Shown here: in pieces, positions 9,787 to 17,978 of the stretch
Numbering within the stretch: the stretch's first letter is position 1
Layout of the letters: each line of letters opens with the position of its first letter
From: UBA4416 sp036676295
GTDB lineage: Bacteria > Bacteroidota > Bacteroidia > B-17B0 > Aurantibacillaceae
Assembly: GCA_036676295.1 (NCBI GenBank)
Contig: JAKFDE010000030.1
Coordinates: forward strand, 62,001-126,000
Direction of reading: 5' to 3'
Length of the DNA stretch: 64,000 nucleotides
Program-made: the position numbers and the translations under genes
Notes under the pieces: model-generated
The model's database searches: none
The model's input: only the letters and a program-made list of their open reading frames with translations
What the model was told of the DNA's origin: nothing

Positions 9787-10818
9787 TTAGTTATTAATCA
9801 ATGCTTTATTAATTCGTTTTATTAAACCCGGGCCTTCATATATAAATCCTGAATACAGTTGTATCAGATCAGCTCCGGCTTTTATTTTTTCAATAGCATC
9901 TTCGGGACTGTGAATACCACCAACTCCAATTATAGGAAAGGCATTATTAGATTTGGTTTTTAAATACCGAATGACTTCTGTGCTTCTTTTAGTTAAAGGT
10001 TTTCCGCTTAAGCCTCCCATACCAATAGCTTCAATTTCTGCTTTAGGGTAGGTGAGTGGTTCGCGGGCAATGGTAGTATTAGTAGCAATAATGCCATCTA
10101 TTTTAGTTACAGCAACAATATCAATAATATCATCTAATTGCGAATCGGTTAAATCCGGTGCTATTTTTAATAATAAAGGTTTGCTTTTAGGTTTAGCATT
10201 ATTGATCTGTTGTAAATGATTTAATAAAGCGGTTAATGGTTCTTTATCCTGCAACGCTCTTAAGTTTGGAGTGTTGGGTGAACTTACATTTACCACAAAA
10301 TAATCAACCACATCAAACAACGCATTAAAGCAATATTCATAATCTTTAATAGCATCCTCGTTTGCGGTAACTTTATTCTTACCAATATTACCGCCAATAA
10401 TGGTATTTGTTTTTTTATGTTTTAAGCGTTCTACTGCAGCGTCTACACCTTCATTATTAAAACCCATACGGTTTATTAATGCTTCATCTTTAGGTAAACG
10501 GAATAAACGAGGTTTATCATTACCTGGTTGGGCTTTTGGTGTTAAAGTACCAATCTCTATAAATCCAAAGCCTAAAGAAGCAAGCTCGTCAAAAGCCTTA
10601 GCATCCTTATCCAAGCCAGCCGCTAAGCCTACGGGGTTTTTGAAATGAAGACCAAATAGTTCTTTTTCTAATTTAGGATGTTCTACATTAAGAAACGCTT
10701 TACTAATACCTCTGCCAAGGCTATTTCCTAAAAAGAATTTTATTAAATCGAAGGTTAAATAATGAGCCTTTTCGGGATCTAGTTTAAAAAATAAAGGTTT
10801 AAGGAGCTGTTTATACAT
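9787..10818 (-). CDS. pyrD: Dihydroorotate dehydrogenase (quinone), class 2
   Basis: PyrD oxidises dihydroorotate to orotate in pyrimidine synthesis, passing electrons through FMN to membrane quinone. The 343-residue product has the class 2 N-terminal helical extension (MYKQLLKPLFFKLDPEKAH) that touches the membrane. The FMN-binding barrel follows, with NPVGLAAGLDKD near residue 62, the catalytic-loop NVSSPNTPNLRALQ near 177-190 containing the class 2 base Ser, and GVGGIHSPEDA near 298. I chose the ATG at 10816-10818; a TTG three codons upstream is less likely. A perfect -7 element (TACCTTTG) ends only six bases before this ATG. The HMG-CoA lyase gene follows 10 bases downstream. Confidence 0.96.
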   Translation of the reverse strand: MYKQLLKPLFFKLDPEKAHYLTFDLIKFFLGNSLGRGISKAFLNVEHPKLEKELFGLHFKNPVGLAAGLDKDAKAFDELASLGFGFIEIGTLTPKAQPGNDKPRLFRLPKDEALINRMGFNNEGVDAAVERLKHKKTNTIIGGNIGKNKVTANEDAIKDYEYCFNALFDVVDYFVVNVSSPNTPNLRALQDKEPLTALLNHLQQINNAKPKSKPLLLKIAPDLTDSQLDDIIDIVAVTKIDGIIATNTTIAREPLTYPKAEIEAIGMGGLSGKPLTKRSTEVIRYLKTKSNNAFPIIGVGGIHSPEDAIEKIKAGADLIQLYSGFIYEGPGLIKRINKALINN

Positions 10819-10824
10819 AGAGAA

Positions 10825-10832
10825 CAAAGGTA
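10825..10832 (-). promoter_or_regulatory. Candidate -7 element for pyrD, possibly leaderless
   Basis: On the minus strand TACCTTTG matches TAnnTTTG and ends six bases before the pyrD ATG. If used, transcription would start at or beside the start codon. No clear -33 TTG is visible. Confidence 0.4.
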
Positions 10833-11074
10833 ATCATATTACTATTTTATAAAAAGATAAATCGCTTGTTTTGCTTGTTACCGGATTACTTGTAGAAATC
10901 AGATAGGAAAAGTGTATGATTGTTAATAAGGTACCCTACAGTGTTTCTGTAGAGAAACTGAATTTTAACAAAAATATAACCTGTTAATATTGAACTACAT
11001 AGATATTAACAATATTTTTTTGAAAAAATATTTCATTTTTTTTTGTTTTTTTAACTGAGAGTCGAAAAAACATG

Positions 11075-11082
11075 TATTTTTG
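11075..11082 (+). promoter_or_regulatory. Candidate -7 element for the Ala-rich lipoprotein gene
   Basis: TATTTTTG matches the Bacteroidota -7 consensus and lies 33 bases before the ATG. A strongly A/T-rich tract lies just upstream, and the gene shows the codon bias of a highly expressed gene, which together suggest a strong promoter. Confidence 0.5.
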
Positions 11083-11115
11083 CATCCAAATTAAAAAACT
11101 TTAACAAAACTAAAA

Positions 11116-11382
11116 ATGAAAAAAGTATTATCTATCGTTGCTGTAGCTGCATTATCAGCTGCATTTGTATCTTGTGGTCCTTCTAAAGAAGAAATCGAAG
11201 CTCGTGAAAAAGCTAAAGCTGATTCAGTTGCTGCTGTTGCTCAAGCACAAGCTGATTCTTTAGCTAAAGTTGCTGAAGCTGAAGCTGCTGCTGTAGCTGA
11301 AGCTGCTGCAAAACATGCTCAAGATTCAATCCACATGGCTGATTCATTAGCTGCTGCTGCTAAAGGTGGTAAAAAACACTAA
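11116..11382 (+). CDS. Small Ala-rich coiled-coil lipoprotein
   Basis: This is an 88-residue predicted lipoprotein with a signal peptide and lipobox ending at Cys20 (FVSC). The mature part is almost entirely helical and made of Ala, Glu, Lys, Gln, Asp and Ser. Triplets ADS recur at 35, 46 and 75, with 11-residue spacing between the first two, like the hendecad pattern of Lpp-type coiled coils, and the chain ends in a basic KGGKKH tail. Ala is written almost only as GCT or GCA, suggesting very high expression. It stands alone between its own -7 element and a strong terminator. A structural envelope role like Braun's lipoprotein is an inference; no enzymatic domain is present. Confidence 0.8.
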   Translation: MKKVLSIVAVAALSAAFVSCGPSKEEIEAREKAKADSVAAVAQAQADSLAKVAEAEAAAVAEAAAKHAQDSIHMADSLAAAAKGGKKH

Positions 11383-11402
11383 TATTTAGTCAAGCTAAAA
11401 AC

Positions 11403-11435
11403 AAAAAGCCCTCAACATATGTTGAGGGCTTTTTT
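11403..11435. terminator. Strong bidirectional terminator
   Basis: AAAAAGCCCTCAACAT pairs perfectly with ATGTTGAGGGCTTTTT around the centre, with an A-run on one side and a T-run on the other. It lies between the convergent lipoprotein (plus) and marC-type (minus) genes and can serve both. Confidence 0.9.
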
Positions 11436-11457
11436 ATTGTTTAATAATTCCAATTCA

Positions 11458-12030
11458 TTAAAGTCCTGTATATTTTCTAAACAACTTAATAGCCAAGGCT
11501 AATAAAATAATTCCAAATACTTTCTTAAGAATAGCAATACCTCCGGCTCCTAATAGTTTTTCAACACGGTTTAGATTTCTTAAAACCAAATACACGATAA
11601 TTACATTTAATACAATAGCTGTAATAATAGATACAATATTATACTCGGCACGAATAGATAATAGTGTAGTTAAAGTACCGGTACCGGCAATTAACGGAAA
11701 AGCCAATGGAATAACAGAAGCTGTACCCGGCATAGTATCTTTTGATATTTGAATTCCTAAGATCATCTCAAAAGCCACTATAAAAATTAAAATAGAACCG
11801 GCAATGGCAAAATCGCCAATAGAAATACCTATAATATTAAGGATCGTTTGGCCTACAAATAAAAACACGATCATAATACCTAATGAAACCCAGGAAGCTT
11901 TTGAGGCATTGATCTCACCCGTTTTTTGTTTTAAGCTGATAATTACCGGAATAGATCCAATTACATCAATTACTGCAAAAAGCACCATCGTTACTTTTAA
12001 AATCTCAATGATATCAAACCTCAAATCCAT
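11458..12030 (-). CDS. MarC-family integral membrane protein
   Basis: This 190-residue protein is very hydrophobic with about six membrane segments. The MarC family patterns are present: AVIDVIGSIPV near residues 18-28 and PLAFPLIAGTGTLTT near 107-121, two re-entrant-like Gly/Pro repeats. The family (former UPF0056) has no established transport substrate; the old link to multiple antibiotic resistance is not supported for the family as a whole. The gene is a single unit: a shared terminator lies downstream and a -7 element (TAACTTTG) lies 16 bases upstream of its ATG. Confidence 0.9.
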   Translation of the reverse strand: MDLRFDIIEILKVTMVLFAVIDVIGSIPVIISLKQKTGEINASKASWVSLGIMIVFLFVGQTILNIIGISIGDFAIAGSILIFIVAFEMILGIQISKDTMPGTASVIPLAFPLIAGTGTLTTLLSIRAEYNIVSIITAIVLNVIIVYLVLRNLNRVEKLLGAGGIAILKKVFGIILLALAIKLFRKYTGL

Positions 12031-12046
12031 AGTGTTAAATTTTGAG

Positions 12047-12054
12047 CAAAGTTA
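12047..12054 (-). promoter_or_regulatory. Candidate -7 element for the marC-type gene
   Basis: On the minus strand TAACTTTG matches TAnnTTTG and ends 16 bases before the ATG at 12030. No clear -33 TTG is seen. Confidence 0.45.
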
Positions 12055-12113
12055 TAATTATTAAATCTAATAAAAACTCCCCATGAATCTAAAATAATTA
12101 GTAAGTTTATCTT

Positions 12114-12602
12114 ATGAAAACAATGATAATTTGTGCCTTTACAGCATTTTTTCTAGGTGCTTGTACGCAGGTAAATACTCAAGGAGAAAAAACAATCACT
12201 CAGGGAGATGATACTATTTCTTCTGTTGATATATCGGTTAGTAAAACCGGAGGTTTAGTAGATCTGGTAGAAGAAGTAGAGAAATCAGAAACTCCTAAAT
12301 TGTTATTTAAAGCTTCCGGCACTGAACCGGGTTGGTTTGCCGAAATGCATACTAATAAATTGCGATTGGTGGTTGATTACGGAAAAGATAGTTTAATTAT
12401 TGAAGATACATTCAAAGATTTTGAAAGTGAAAAAAACTTTGTTTATGTAAAAGCAATAAATGAGAATGGTAAAAGTGCGGCTCTTTCTTTAGCTATAAAA
12501 AAAGAAAGCTGTACTGCAGCTAGTGGTGATAAGGAAGATTTTACGGTCTCTTTTAAATTTAACAATAAAAGCTACAAAGGTTGTGGAAGTTTTGTGAAAT
12601 AA
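12114..12602 (+). CDS. COG3650-like lipoprotein
   Basis: The 162-residue product has a lipoprotein signal with lipobox at FLGAC (Cys17). The mature domain carries the pattern seen in COG3650-type periplasmic proteins: SGTEPGWFAEM near residue 70, a middle stretch of short strands, then a Cys in KESCTAASGDK and a closing YKGCGSF, the two Cys probably forming a disulfide. Function is not known; such domains often accompany heat-shock HslJ/META or lysozyme-inhibitor-like proteins. It is followed after 46 bases by another lipoprotein gene on the same strand. The family match is by motif memory only. Confidence 0.65.
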   Translation: MKTMIICAFTAFFLGACTQVNTQGEKTITQGDDTISSVDISVSKTGGLVDLVEEVEKSETPKLLFKASGTEPGWFAEMHTNKLRLVVDYGKDSLIIEDTFKDFESEKNFVYVKAINENGKSAALSLAIKKESCTAASGDKEDFTVSFKFNNKSYKGCGSFVK

Positions 12603-12648
12603 GAAATATTAAACGCCAACGATTATATTAATTGATAAAACTAAAATA

Positions 12649-13509
12649 ATGAAAATTAAACAATTAACATTGATTACAGTTAGCATCATTTTTACCGGAG
12701 CAAGTGTTCTTTCTTCTTGTAGTAAAAAAGATGATGATAAAGAGGATAAAAAAGATACAGAGACTTCTTCTGCAAATGACCAATCATTAGCATCTATTAC
12801 CGTTAATGATATGACCAATATTGCTGATGAAGCCTGCAAAACATATAGTGTATCAAGTTTTAAAACAACTGAAACAAGTGGCATAGTAGCCACCTCGTGT
12901 GCAACCTTAACTATTGATACAGTATCATCTCCCAAAAAAATCACGGTTAATTTTGGTGCAACCAATTGTACTTGTAATGATGGGAGAAACAGAAGAGGTG
13001 CTTTAGAGTTTTCTTTTACCGGAAAATACAGAGACTCTTTAACAGTAATTACAGTTACTCCCGTAAATTATTACGTGAATGATAATCAAGTATTAGGCAC
13101 TAAAACAATTACTAACAAAGGTCATAATGCCGCCAATCATTTAGTGTATGAAATTAATGCTAATGTTCAAATAATTAAAGCAAATGCCGGAGGAACAATT
13201 ACTTGGCAAAGCGTTCGCCAAAGAGAGTGGACTGCAGGAGAAAGTACGACTAACTGGAGCGATGACAGCTACTCAATTACAGGAAATGCCAGCGGTATAG
13301 CTTCTAATGGTAATACATTTAGCTCCGTTATTACTCTTCCTTTGGTAAGAAACATGAGTTTTGCCTGCCGTCGTCATTTTATTTCCGGAATTTTAGAGCA
13401 TACGCCAGGAGGAAAGGCTACACGAGTAATTAATTTCGGATCCGGTGCTTGCGATGATCAGGCAACGGTTACTATAAATGGGGTAGTATATAATATTACC
13501 TTGCCTTAA
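12649..13509 (+). CDS. Hypothetical lipoprotein, secreted
   Basis: I do not recognise the family. The 286-residue product has a signal peptide with lipobox LSSC (Cys23), followed by a very acidic/lysine stretch (KKDDDKEDKKDTE) that likely tethers it away from the membrane. The rest is rich in Thr, Asn, Val and Ile in short alternating strands with several Cys (CNCxC-like ATNCTCNDG near 105-113, CDDQ near the end), suggesting a disulfide-stabilised beta fold. It follows the COG3650-like lipoprotein gene and is closed by a clear terminator, so the two may form a small lipoprotein unit. Confidence 0.75.
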   Translation: MKIKQLTLITVSIIFTGASVLSSCSKKDDDKEDKKDTETSSANDQSLASITVNDMTNIADEACKTYSVSSFKTTETSGIVATSCATLTIDTVSSPKKITVNFGATNCTCNDGRNRRGALEFSFTGKYRDSLTVITVTPVNYYVNDNQVLGTKTITNKGHNAANHLVYEINANVQIIKANAGGTITWQSVRQREWTAGESTTNWSDDSYSITGNASGIASNGNTFSSVITLPLVRNMSFACRRHFISGILEHTPGGKATRVINFGSGACDDQATVTINGVVYNITLP

Positions 13510-13533
13510 TTGACAATCTACACAAAAAAATCC

Positions 13534-13564
13534 AAAAAGCTGAAGAAATCCTTCAGCTTTTTTT
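13534..13564 (+). terminator. Rho-independent terminator
   Basis: AAAAAGCTGAAG pairs with CTTCAGCTTTTT around the loop AAATC and is followed by further T residues. It lies 25 bases after the lipoprotein stop. Confidence 0.88.
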
Positions 13565-13626
13565 GTTCGTAAAGTTTAGAATTTTTAAGAATTTACTACT
13601 TTCAAAATGAGTATAATTGCACTGTC

Positions 13627-14271
13627 ATGTTATATAACTGGAATTTAGCTTTAAAAAATATTCATTTTAGAAACCGATTTATTGTATCGGTAGCTTTATT
13701 GGCGATTGTTTTAACCGGTTTTGCTTTTTTACTGGCATATATAGAAACACGCCAAGGACATTCGTTCTATGATCCGATCCTTAATTTTATTAAACCGAGA
13801 GACGTTTCGGACTTTATATTTCTCGTAACATATAGTTCGGCTTTAATTGCTTTAATTTATGCGTTTAGCTCTCCGTATAAATTTTTACACTTAATTCAAA
13901 TGTATGGTTCCTTAACCGTATTACGTATCGTCACCTTATTTTTTGTTCCCTTAGAACCACCTTCAGAAATTATACCTTTAAGAGATGAGTTTTTAACCAA
14001 TACCTTTTATGCCGGCTCGCAAAATTTAAAAGATTTATTCTTTAGTGGTCATGCTGCTACCTTGTTTTTGTTTTATTTTTTCACAACCAATAAAACCCTG
14101 AAATACATTTTTTTAATAGCAGGCATTGCTGTTTCGGTGGGAGTTGTGTTACAACACGTTCATTACAGTTACGATGTGATTGCTGCTCCAATTTTCGCCT
14201 ATATTGCTTACCGCGTGATCACAAAATTCTCCAAGCATTATTATAATAGCGAAGTAACTACCGAGGCCTAG
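13627..14271 (+). CDS. PAP2-type phosphotransferase/phosphatase resembling sphingomyelin synthase C-terminal domain
   Basis: This 214-residue polytopic membrane protein has about six hydrophobic segments. It carries FFSGHAATLF (His142) and a second motif HYSYDV (His179, Asp183). A His, a second His and an Asp four residues on match the triad of the PAP2_C/sphingomyelin-synthase branch better than the classical PAP2 signature, which has a KXXXXXXRP motif that I do not see. Such enzymes move a phospho-headgroup between lipids or remove it. Many Bacteroidota make sphingolipids, so a role in headgroup transfer is possible, but dephosphorylation of an isoprenyl or phosphatidyl lipid is equally open. 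It is followed by the NlpC gene after a 73-base gap with its own -7 element. Confidence 0.75.
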   Translation: MLYNWNLALKNIHFRNRFIVSVALLAIVLTGFAFLLAYIETRQGHSFYDPILNFIKPRDVSDFIFLVTYSSALIALIYAFSSPYKFLHLIQMYGSLTVLRIVTLFFVPLEPPSEIIPLRDEFLTNTFYAGSQNLKDLFFSGHAATLFLFYFFTTNKTLKYIFLIAGIAVSVGVVLQHVHYSYDVIAAPIFAYIAYRVITKFSKHYYNSEVTTEA

Positions 14272-14332
14272 TTTAAACAATTAGCTGTCTATAACATTTC
14301 CCCGAACTTTTAATAAAAGCACCATTCTGAAC

Positions 14333-14340
14333 TATTTTTG
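14333..14340 (+). promoter_or_regulatory. Candidate -7 element, possibly leaderless gene
   Basis: TATTTTTG matches TAnnTTTG and ends only four bases before the ATG at 14345. If functional, the NlpC/P60 mRNA would start at about its start codon. Confidence 0.4.
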
Positions 14341-14344
14341 TAGA

Positions 14345-14890
14345 ATGAGGTTGAAGGTAACATCCCTATTCATTGTACTTGCTTTAGTTTACTTAAGTTC
14401 CTGTAAACATCATAAAACGGTTACCACTTCTTCTAATGATCCAAAAGAAACTAATTCAAAAAATTCTTCTAAAAATTTAAAGAAAAAATACGCTGAAAAA
14501 CTGGGCGTTTCAGAATCAGATATCAAAAATGAAAAACTCTATCAGTTTATTAATGAATGGACCGGAGTCCCTTATAAATACGCCGGTAGAAGTAAGGCAG
14601 GAATTGATTGCTCAGGCTTAACGGCAACATTGTATTTACAGGTTTATAAAAAAACAATATCGCCGTCTACCAAAGCCTTGGTTGATGAAGCTAAAAAGAT
14701 CAAACAAAATGATCTAAAGGAAGGTGACTTAGTGTTTTTTAATACAAATGGCAAAAGTATTTCTCATGTAGGTGTATATCTGCAAAACGATAAGTTTGTG
14801 CATGCCTCCACAAAAAAAGGAGTGATGATCAGTGACATGAACGAACCCTATTTTAAAAAAACATATGTGAGATCAGGTAGGATAAAGTGA
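14345..14890 (+). CDS. NlpC/P60 family peptidoglycan endopeptidase, lipoprotein
   Basis: This is a predicted outer-membrane lipoprotein (lipobox LSSC, Cys20) with a C-terminal NlpC/P60 cysteine peptidase domain, which cuts gamma-D-Glu-diamino acid or related bonds in peptidoglycan stem peptides. The catalytic residues are visible: Cys89 in IDCSGL, His141 in ISHVGVYL and His153 in FVHAS. A basic, Ser/Asn-rich linker (residues 21-50) separates lipid anchor and enzyme. At 181 residues it is close to E. coli MepS/Spr in size and layout. The next gene, a GH3/beta-lactamase fusion, is also a cell-wall-type enzyme. Confidence 0.93.
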   Translation: MRLKVTSLFIVLALVYLSSCKHHKTVTTSSNDPKETNSKNSSKNLKKKYAEKLGVSESDIKNEKLYQFINEWTGVPYKYAGRSKAGIDCSGLTATLYLQVYKKTISPSTKALVDEAKKIKQNDLKEGDLVFFNTNGKSISHVGVYLQNDKFVHASTKKGVMISDMNEPYFKKTYVRSGRIK

Positions 14891-14986
14891 TTAATAAAAT
14901 TTAACGTTATACTATCAAAACCATTCTGTTAAAAACAATCTCTTTTACTTAAATTTAAAAGAAGCTAATTCCAGTATCTTAACCAC

Positions 14987-17944
14987 ATGATTAAATTGAT
15001 TTATAAGCTAGGCATAGCATTCTCTATATTTATTGTTTCGGCATTTGTTATCAAAGATGAACCTAAAAAAACAGTCCCCGATTTTTTAAAATTAGAATCA
15101 CGTTGGGTTGATTCTGTATTTGAATCTTTAAGTCCGCAGCAACGTATTGCACAGTTGTTCATGGTAGCTGCCTATAGTAATAAGGACATGAAACATGTTC
15201 GTGAGATCCGTGAGCTTATTCAAAATTATAATATTGGTGGATTAATTTTTATGCAAGGCGGGCCTTTACGTGAAGCCAAACTCAATAACTATTATCAGGA
15301 TCTGGCGAAAACACCTTTAATGATCTCTATTGATGGCGAGTGGGGCTTAGCGATGCGTTTGGATAGTACGCCAAAGTATCCTCGACAAATGACTTTAGGA
15401 GCCATTAAAAACGATTCATTGATCTTTCAAATGGGTCAACAAATTGCGCGCGAGTGTAAACGTATGGGCATTCATGTAAATTTTGCTCCGGTAGCTGATA
15501 TTAATAATAATGCCGCTAACCCTGTAATCGGGATGCGTAGTTTTGGGGAGAATAAATACAAGGTTGCCAATAAAGCAGTAATGTATATGAAAGGATTACA
15601 AGCCGAAGGTGTAATGGCAAATGGTAAACATTTTCCGGGGCATGGCGATACTGATACAGATTCGCACAAAGCATTACCAATTATTACAGCATGCAAAGAG
15701 CGAATGGATACTTTAGAGTTATATCCATTTAAACGTTTATTCGATGAGGGATTAAGCAGTATAATGGTAGCTCATTTATTTGTTCCGTGTTATGATACCA
15801 CAAAAAACACGGCATCTACCTTATCGCCTTATATCATTCAGGATCTGTTAAAAAAACAATTAGGATTTCAGGGTTTGATATTTACAGATGCACTGAATAT
15901 GAAAGGCGTAGCAAGTTTTTATGAACCGGGAATGGTAGATGTAAAGGCATTGCTGGCAGGTAATGATGTATTGTTGTTTGCCGAAAATGTTCCTAAAGCC
16001 ATTGAACAAATAAAAATAGCTGTTGAAAAAGGCAATATTACTCAGGAAGAAATTGATGCTCGCTGCAAAAAAATATTGAAAGCTAAATTTTGGTGCGGTC
16101 TTTCAAACAACCAATATGTGAGTCCTAAAAATTTATATACGGATCTGAATACAACCGCTTCTTTTGTAATGAATACTAAACTTGCTGAAGCATCTGTGAC
16201 TTTAGTAAAAAATGAGCGATCTATCATTCCATTAAAAAAGATCGATTCTTTAAAAATCATTGAAGTATCCATTGGTGAGAAATCAGAAAATGTATTTTCG
16301 GAAACGCTGAATAAATATGCAACGATTGCACATTTGGGAATTGAACACGATGCTACCAATAAAGAAAGAGATACTTTACTGAGCAAAATACAAAAATATG
16401 ATCTGGTGATCTTACAGATCAATAAAACTTCTTTTAAACCCGAAAAGAATTTTGGTTGTAGTGATGGCAATATTGATCTGATCTCCAAAATTTGTTTGTT
16501 AAAACCAACGGTTACCTGTTTATTTTCTAATCCTTATTTGATGAATAAATTAAAAGGATTAGATAATTCAAAAGCTATTTTGGAATTGTATGAGTCAAGT
16601 CAATTTAGTCAAAAGGCAGCCGCAGAAGCTTTAATGGGTGCTATAAAGGTAGATGGTAGTTTACCGGTTTCTACTAATTTATTTAAAGCAGGCACAGGCG
16701 AAGAACTTAAGCAAACCATCAGAGTGCAATATGTTATCCCTGAACAAATAGGAATTAATAGTAATCAATTATTAAAGATTGATTCTATTGCTAAGGACGG
16801 AATCAAAGAACGTGCTTATCCGGGATGTCAAATAGTAGCTATTAAAGATGGTAAAGTATTTTATCAGAAAAATTTCGGCAAGCAAACTTATGGAGAGAGT
16901 GCTGAAAAAGTAAATGATAACACTATTTACGACTTAGCTTCTTTAACCAAGATCTTAGCATCATCATTAGCTTTAATGAAATTAAATGAGCAAAAACAAT
17001 TTGATTATAATCAAACGCTGGGTTATTATTTTCCTGAATTAAAAGAAACCAACAAATACGATATAAACTATAAAGATGTGTTAACCCACCAATCAGGCTT
17101 GCTGGCCTTTATTCCATTTTGGTATAAAACACAAGACAAAGCTCATAATTACAAACCCGGTTTTTATAGTGATAAGCAATCGGAAGCGTTTCCAACACAA
17201 GTAGCTCAAAATTTATATATAGCTAAGGGTTATACAGATACTATTTACAAGCAAATTTATGCAAGTAAATTAGAACCGAAAGGGAAATATTTATATAGCG
17301 ATATGGGCTATTATTTTTCAAAAAAACTCATTGAAAATAAAACAGAAAAATCGTTAGATGTATATGTGAAGGAAACATTTTACAAACCACTTAATTTAGG
17401 TTTAACTTATTTACCGCTTTCTGTTTATCCCTATAATCAAATTGCACCAACCGAACATGATACAAAATTCAGAAAACAGATTATTCGTGGTTATGTGCAT
17501 GATCAAGGTGCAGCGTTGATTGGAGGAGTAGCAGGGCATGCCGGTTTATTCGGTAATGCCAATGATGTTGCTATTATTATGCAGATGTTGTTAAATAATG
17601 GGACTTATGCAGGGATGAAATTATTGGATAGTGCAGTGATAAAACAATTTACAAGCGCTCAGTCTGCAGATAACAGAAGAGGATTGTGTTTTGATAAACC
17701 TGAATTTGATGAGAAAAAAGATAGCCCTGTAACCAACCAATGTAATTTGCAAAGTTATGGTCATAGCGGATTTACAGGAACTTTTGCTTGGGCAGATCCA
17801 TCTAACGGATTAGTGTATGTGTTTTTATCAAACAGAGTGTACCCTAGTGCTGAAGAAAATAAACTGGCAAAGATGGGTATTCGGGGGAAAATACATAAAG
17901 TATTGTATGAATCCATAAACAGTAGCTGTTCCATAAATCAATAG
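14987..17944 (+). CDS. Fusion of family 3 glycoside hydrolase (NagZ-like) and serine beta-lactamase-type domain
   Basis: This 985-residue exported protein joins two enzymes. Residues about 45-370 form a GH3 barrel of the beta-N-acetylglucosaminidase type, with KHFPGHGDT (214-222), TDSH (224-227) carrying the general-acid His loop typical of NagZ, and the nucleophile Asp301 in FTDALNMKGV. A linking alpha/beta domain follows at about 395-570. Residues about 590-980 form a class C beta-lactamase/DD-peptidase-type domain with SLTK (Ser652, Lys655), YSD (Tyr770) and a HSGFTGT third motif. A hydrophobic N-terminal segment serves for export. The layout is known in Bacteroidota and suggests a periplasmic muropeptide-processing enzyme; whether the second domain acts on peptides, esters or lactams is unknown. 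Confidence 0.92.
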   Translation: MIKLIYKLGIAFSIFIVSAFVIKDEPKKTVPDFLKLESRWVDSVFESLSPQQRIAQLFMVAAYSNKDMKHVREIRELIQNYNIGGLIFMQGGPLREAKLNNYYQDLAKTPLMISIDGEWGLAMRLDSTPKYPRQMTLGAIKNDSLIFQMGQQIARECKRMGIHVNFAPVADINNNAANPVIGMRSFGENKYKVANKAVMYMKGLQAEGVMANGKHFPGHGDTDTDSHKALPIITACKERMDTLELYPFKRLFDEGLSSIMVAHLFVPCYDTTKNTASTLSPYIIQDLLKKQLGFQGLIFTDALNMKGVASFYEPGMVDVKALLAGNDVLLFAENVPKAIEQIKIAVEKGNITQEEIDARCKKILKAKFWCGLSNNQYVSPKNLYTDLNTTASFVMNTKLAEASVTLVKNERSIIPLKKIDSLKIIEVSIGEKSENVFSETLNKYATIAHLGIEHDATNKERDTLLSKIQKYDLVILQINKTSFKPEKNFGCSDGNIDLISKICLLKPTVTCLFSNPYLMNKLKGLDNSKAILELYESSQFSQKAAAEALMGAIKVDGSLPVSTNLFKAGTGEELKQTIRVQYVIPEQIGINSNQLLKIDSIAKDGIKERAYPGCQIVAIKDGKVFYQKNFGKQTYGESAEKVNDNTIYDLASLTKILASSLALMKLNEQKQFDYNQTLGYYFPELKETNKYDINYKDVLTHQSGLLAFIPFWYKTQDKAHNYKPGFYSDKQSEAFPTQVAQNLYIAKGYTDTIYKQIYASKLEPKGKYLYSDMGYYFSKKLIENKTEKSLDVYVKETFYKPLNLGLTYLPLSVYPYNQIAPTEHDTKFRKQIIRGYVHDQGAALIGGVAGHAGLFGNANDVAIIMQMLLNNGTYAGMKLLDSAVIKQFTSAQSADNRRGLCFDKPEFDEKKDSPVTNQCNLQSYGHSGFTGTFAWADPSNGLVYVFLSNRVYPSAEENKLAKMGIRGKIHKVLYESINSSCSINQ

Positions 17945-17978
17945 AATTTATTACATTTATTAAACTATTTTATAGATC

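Larger units (their letters stand above)
10819..11115. other. Longest non-coding stretch (297 bases), AT-rich divergent promoter region
   Basis: This region separates pyrD (minus) from the small lipoprotein gene (plus). It holds the pyrD -7 element, a small hairpin (CTACAG/CTGTAG, 10936-10952), a strongly AT-rich part with A- and T-tracts at about 10980-11055 that could act as an UP-like element, and the -7 element of the lipoprotein gene. I see no coding potential and no recognisable RNA gene. Confidence 0.5.

Noticed and set aside
12609..12965. A 118-codon open frame on the minus strand
   Set aside because: It overlaps the signal peptide and acidic tether of the lipoprotein at 12649-13509 antisense; low-complexity DNA explains the open frame.
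16042..16488. A 148-codon open frame on the minus strand
   Set aside because: It is antisense to the linker region of the GH3 fusion gene, whose reading frame is continuous and conserved on both sides.
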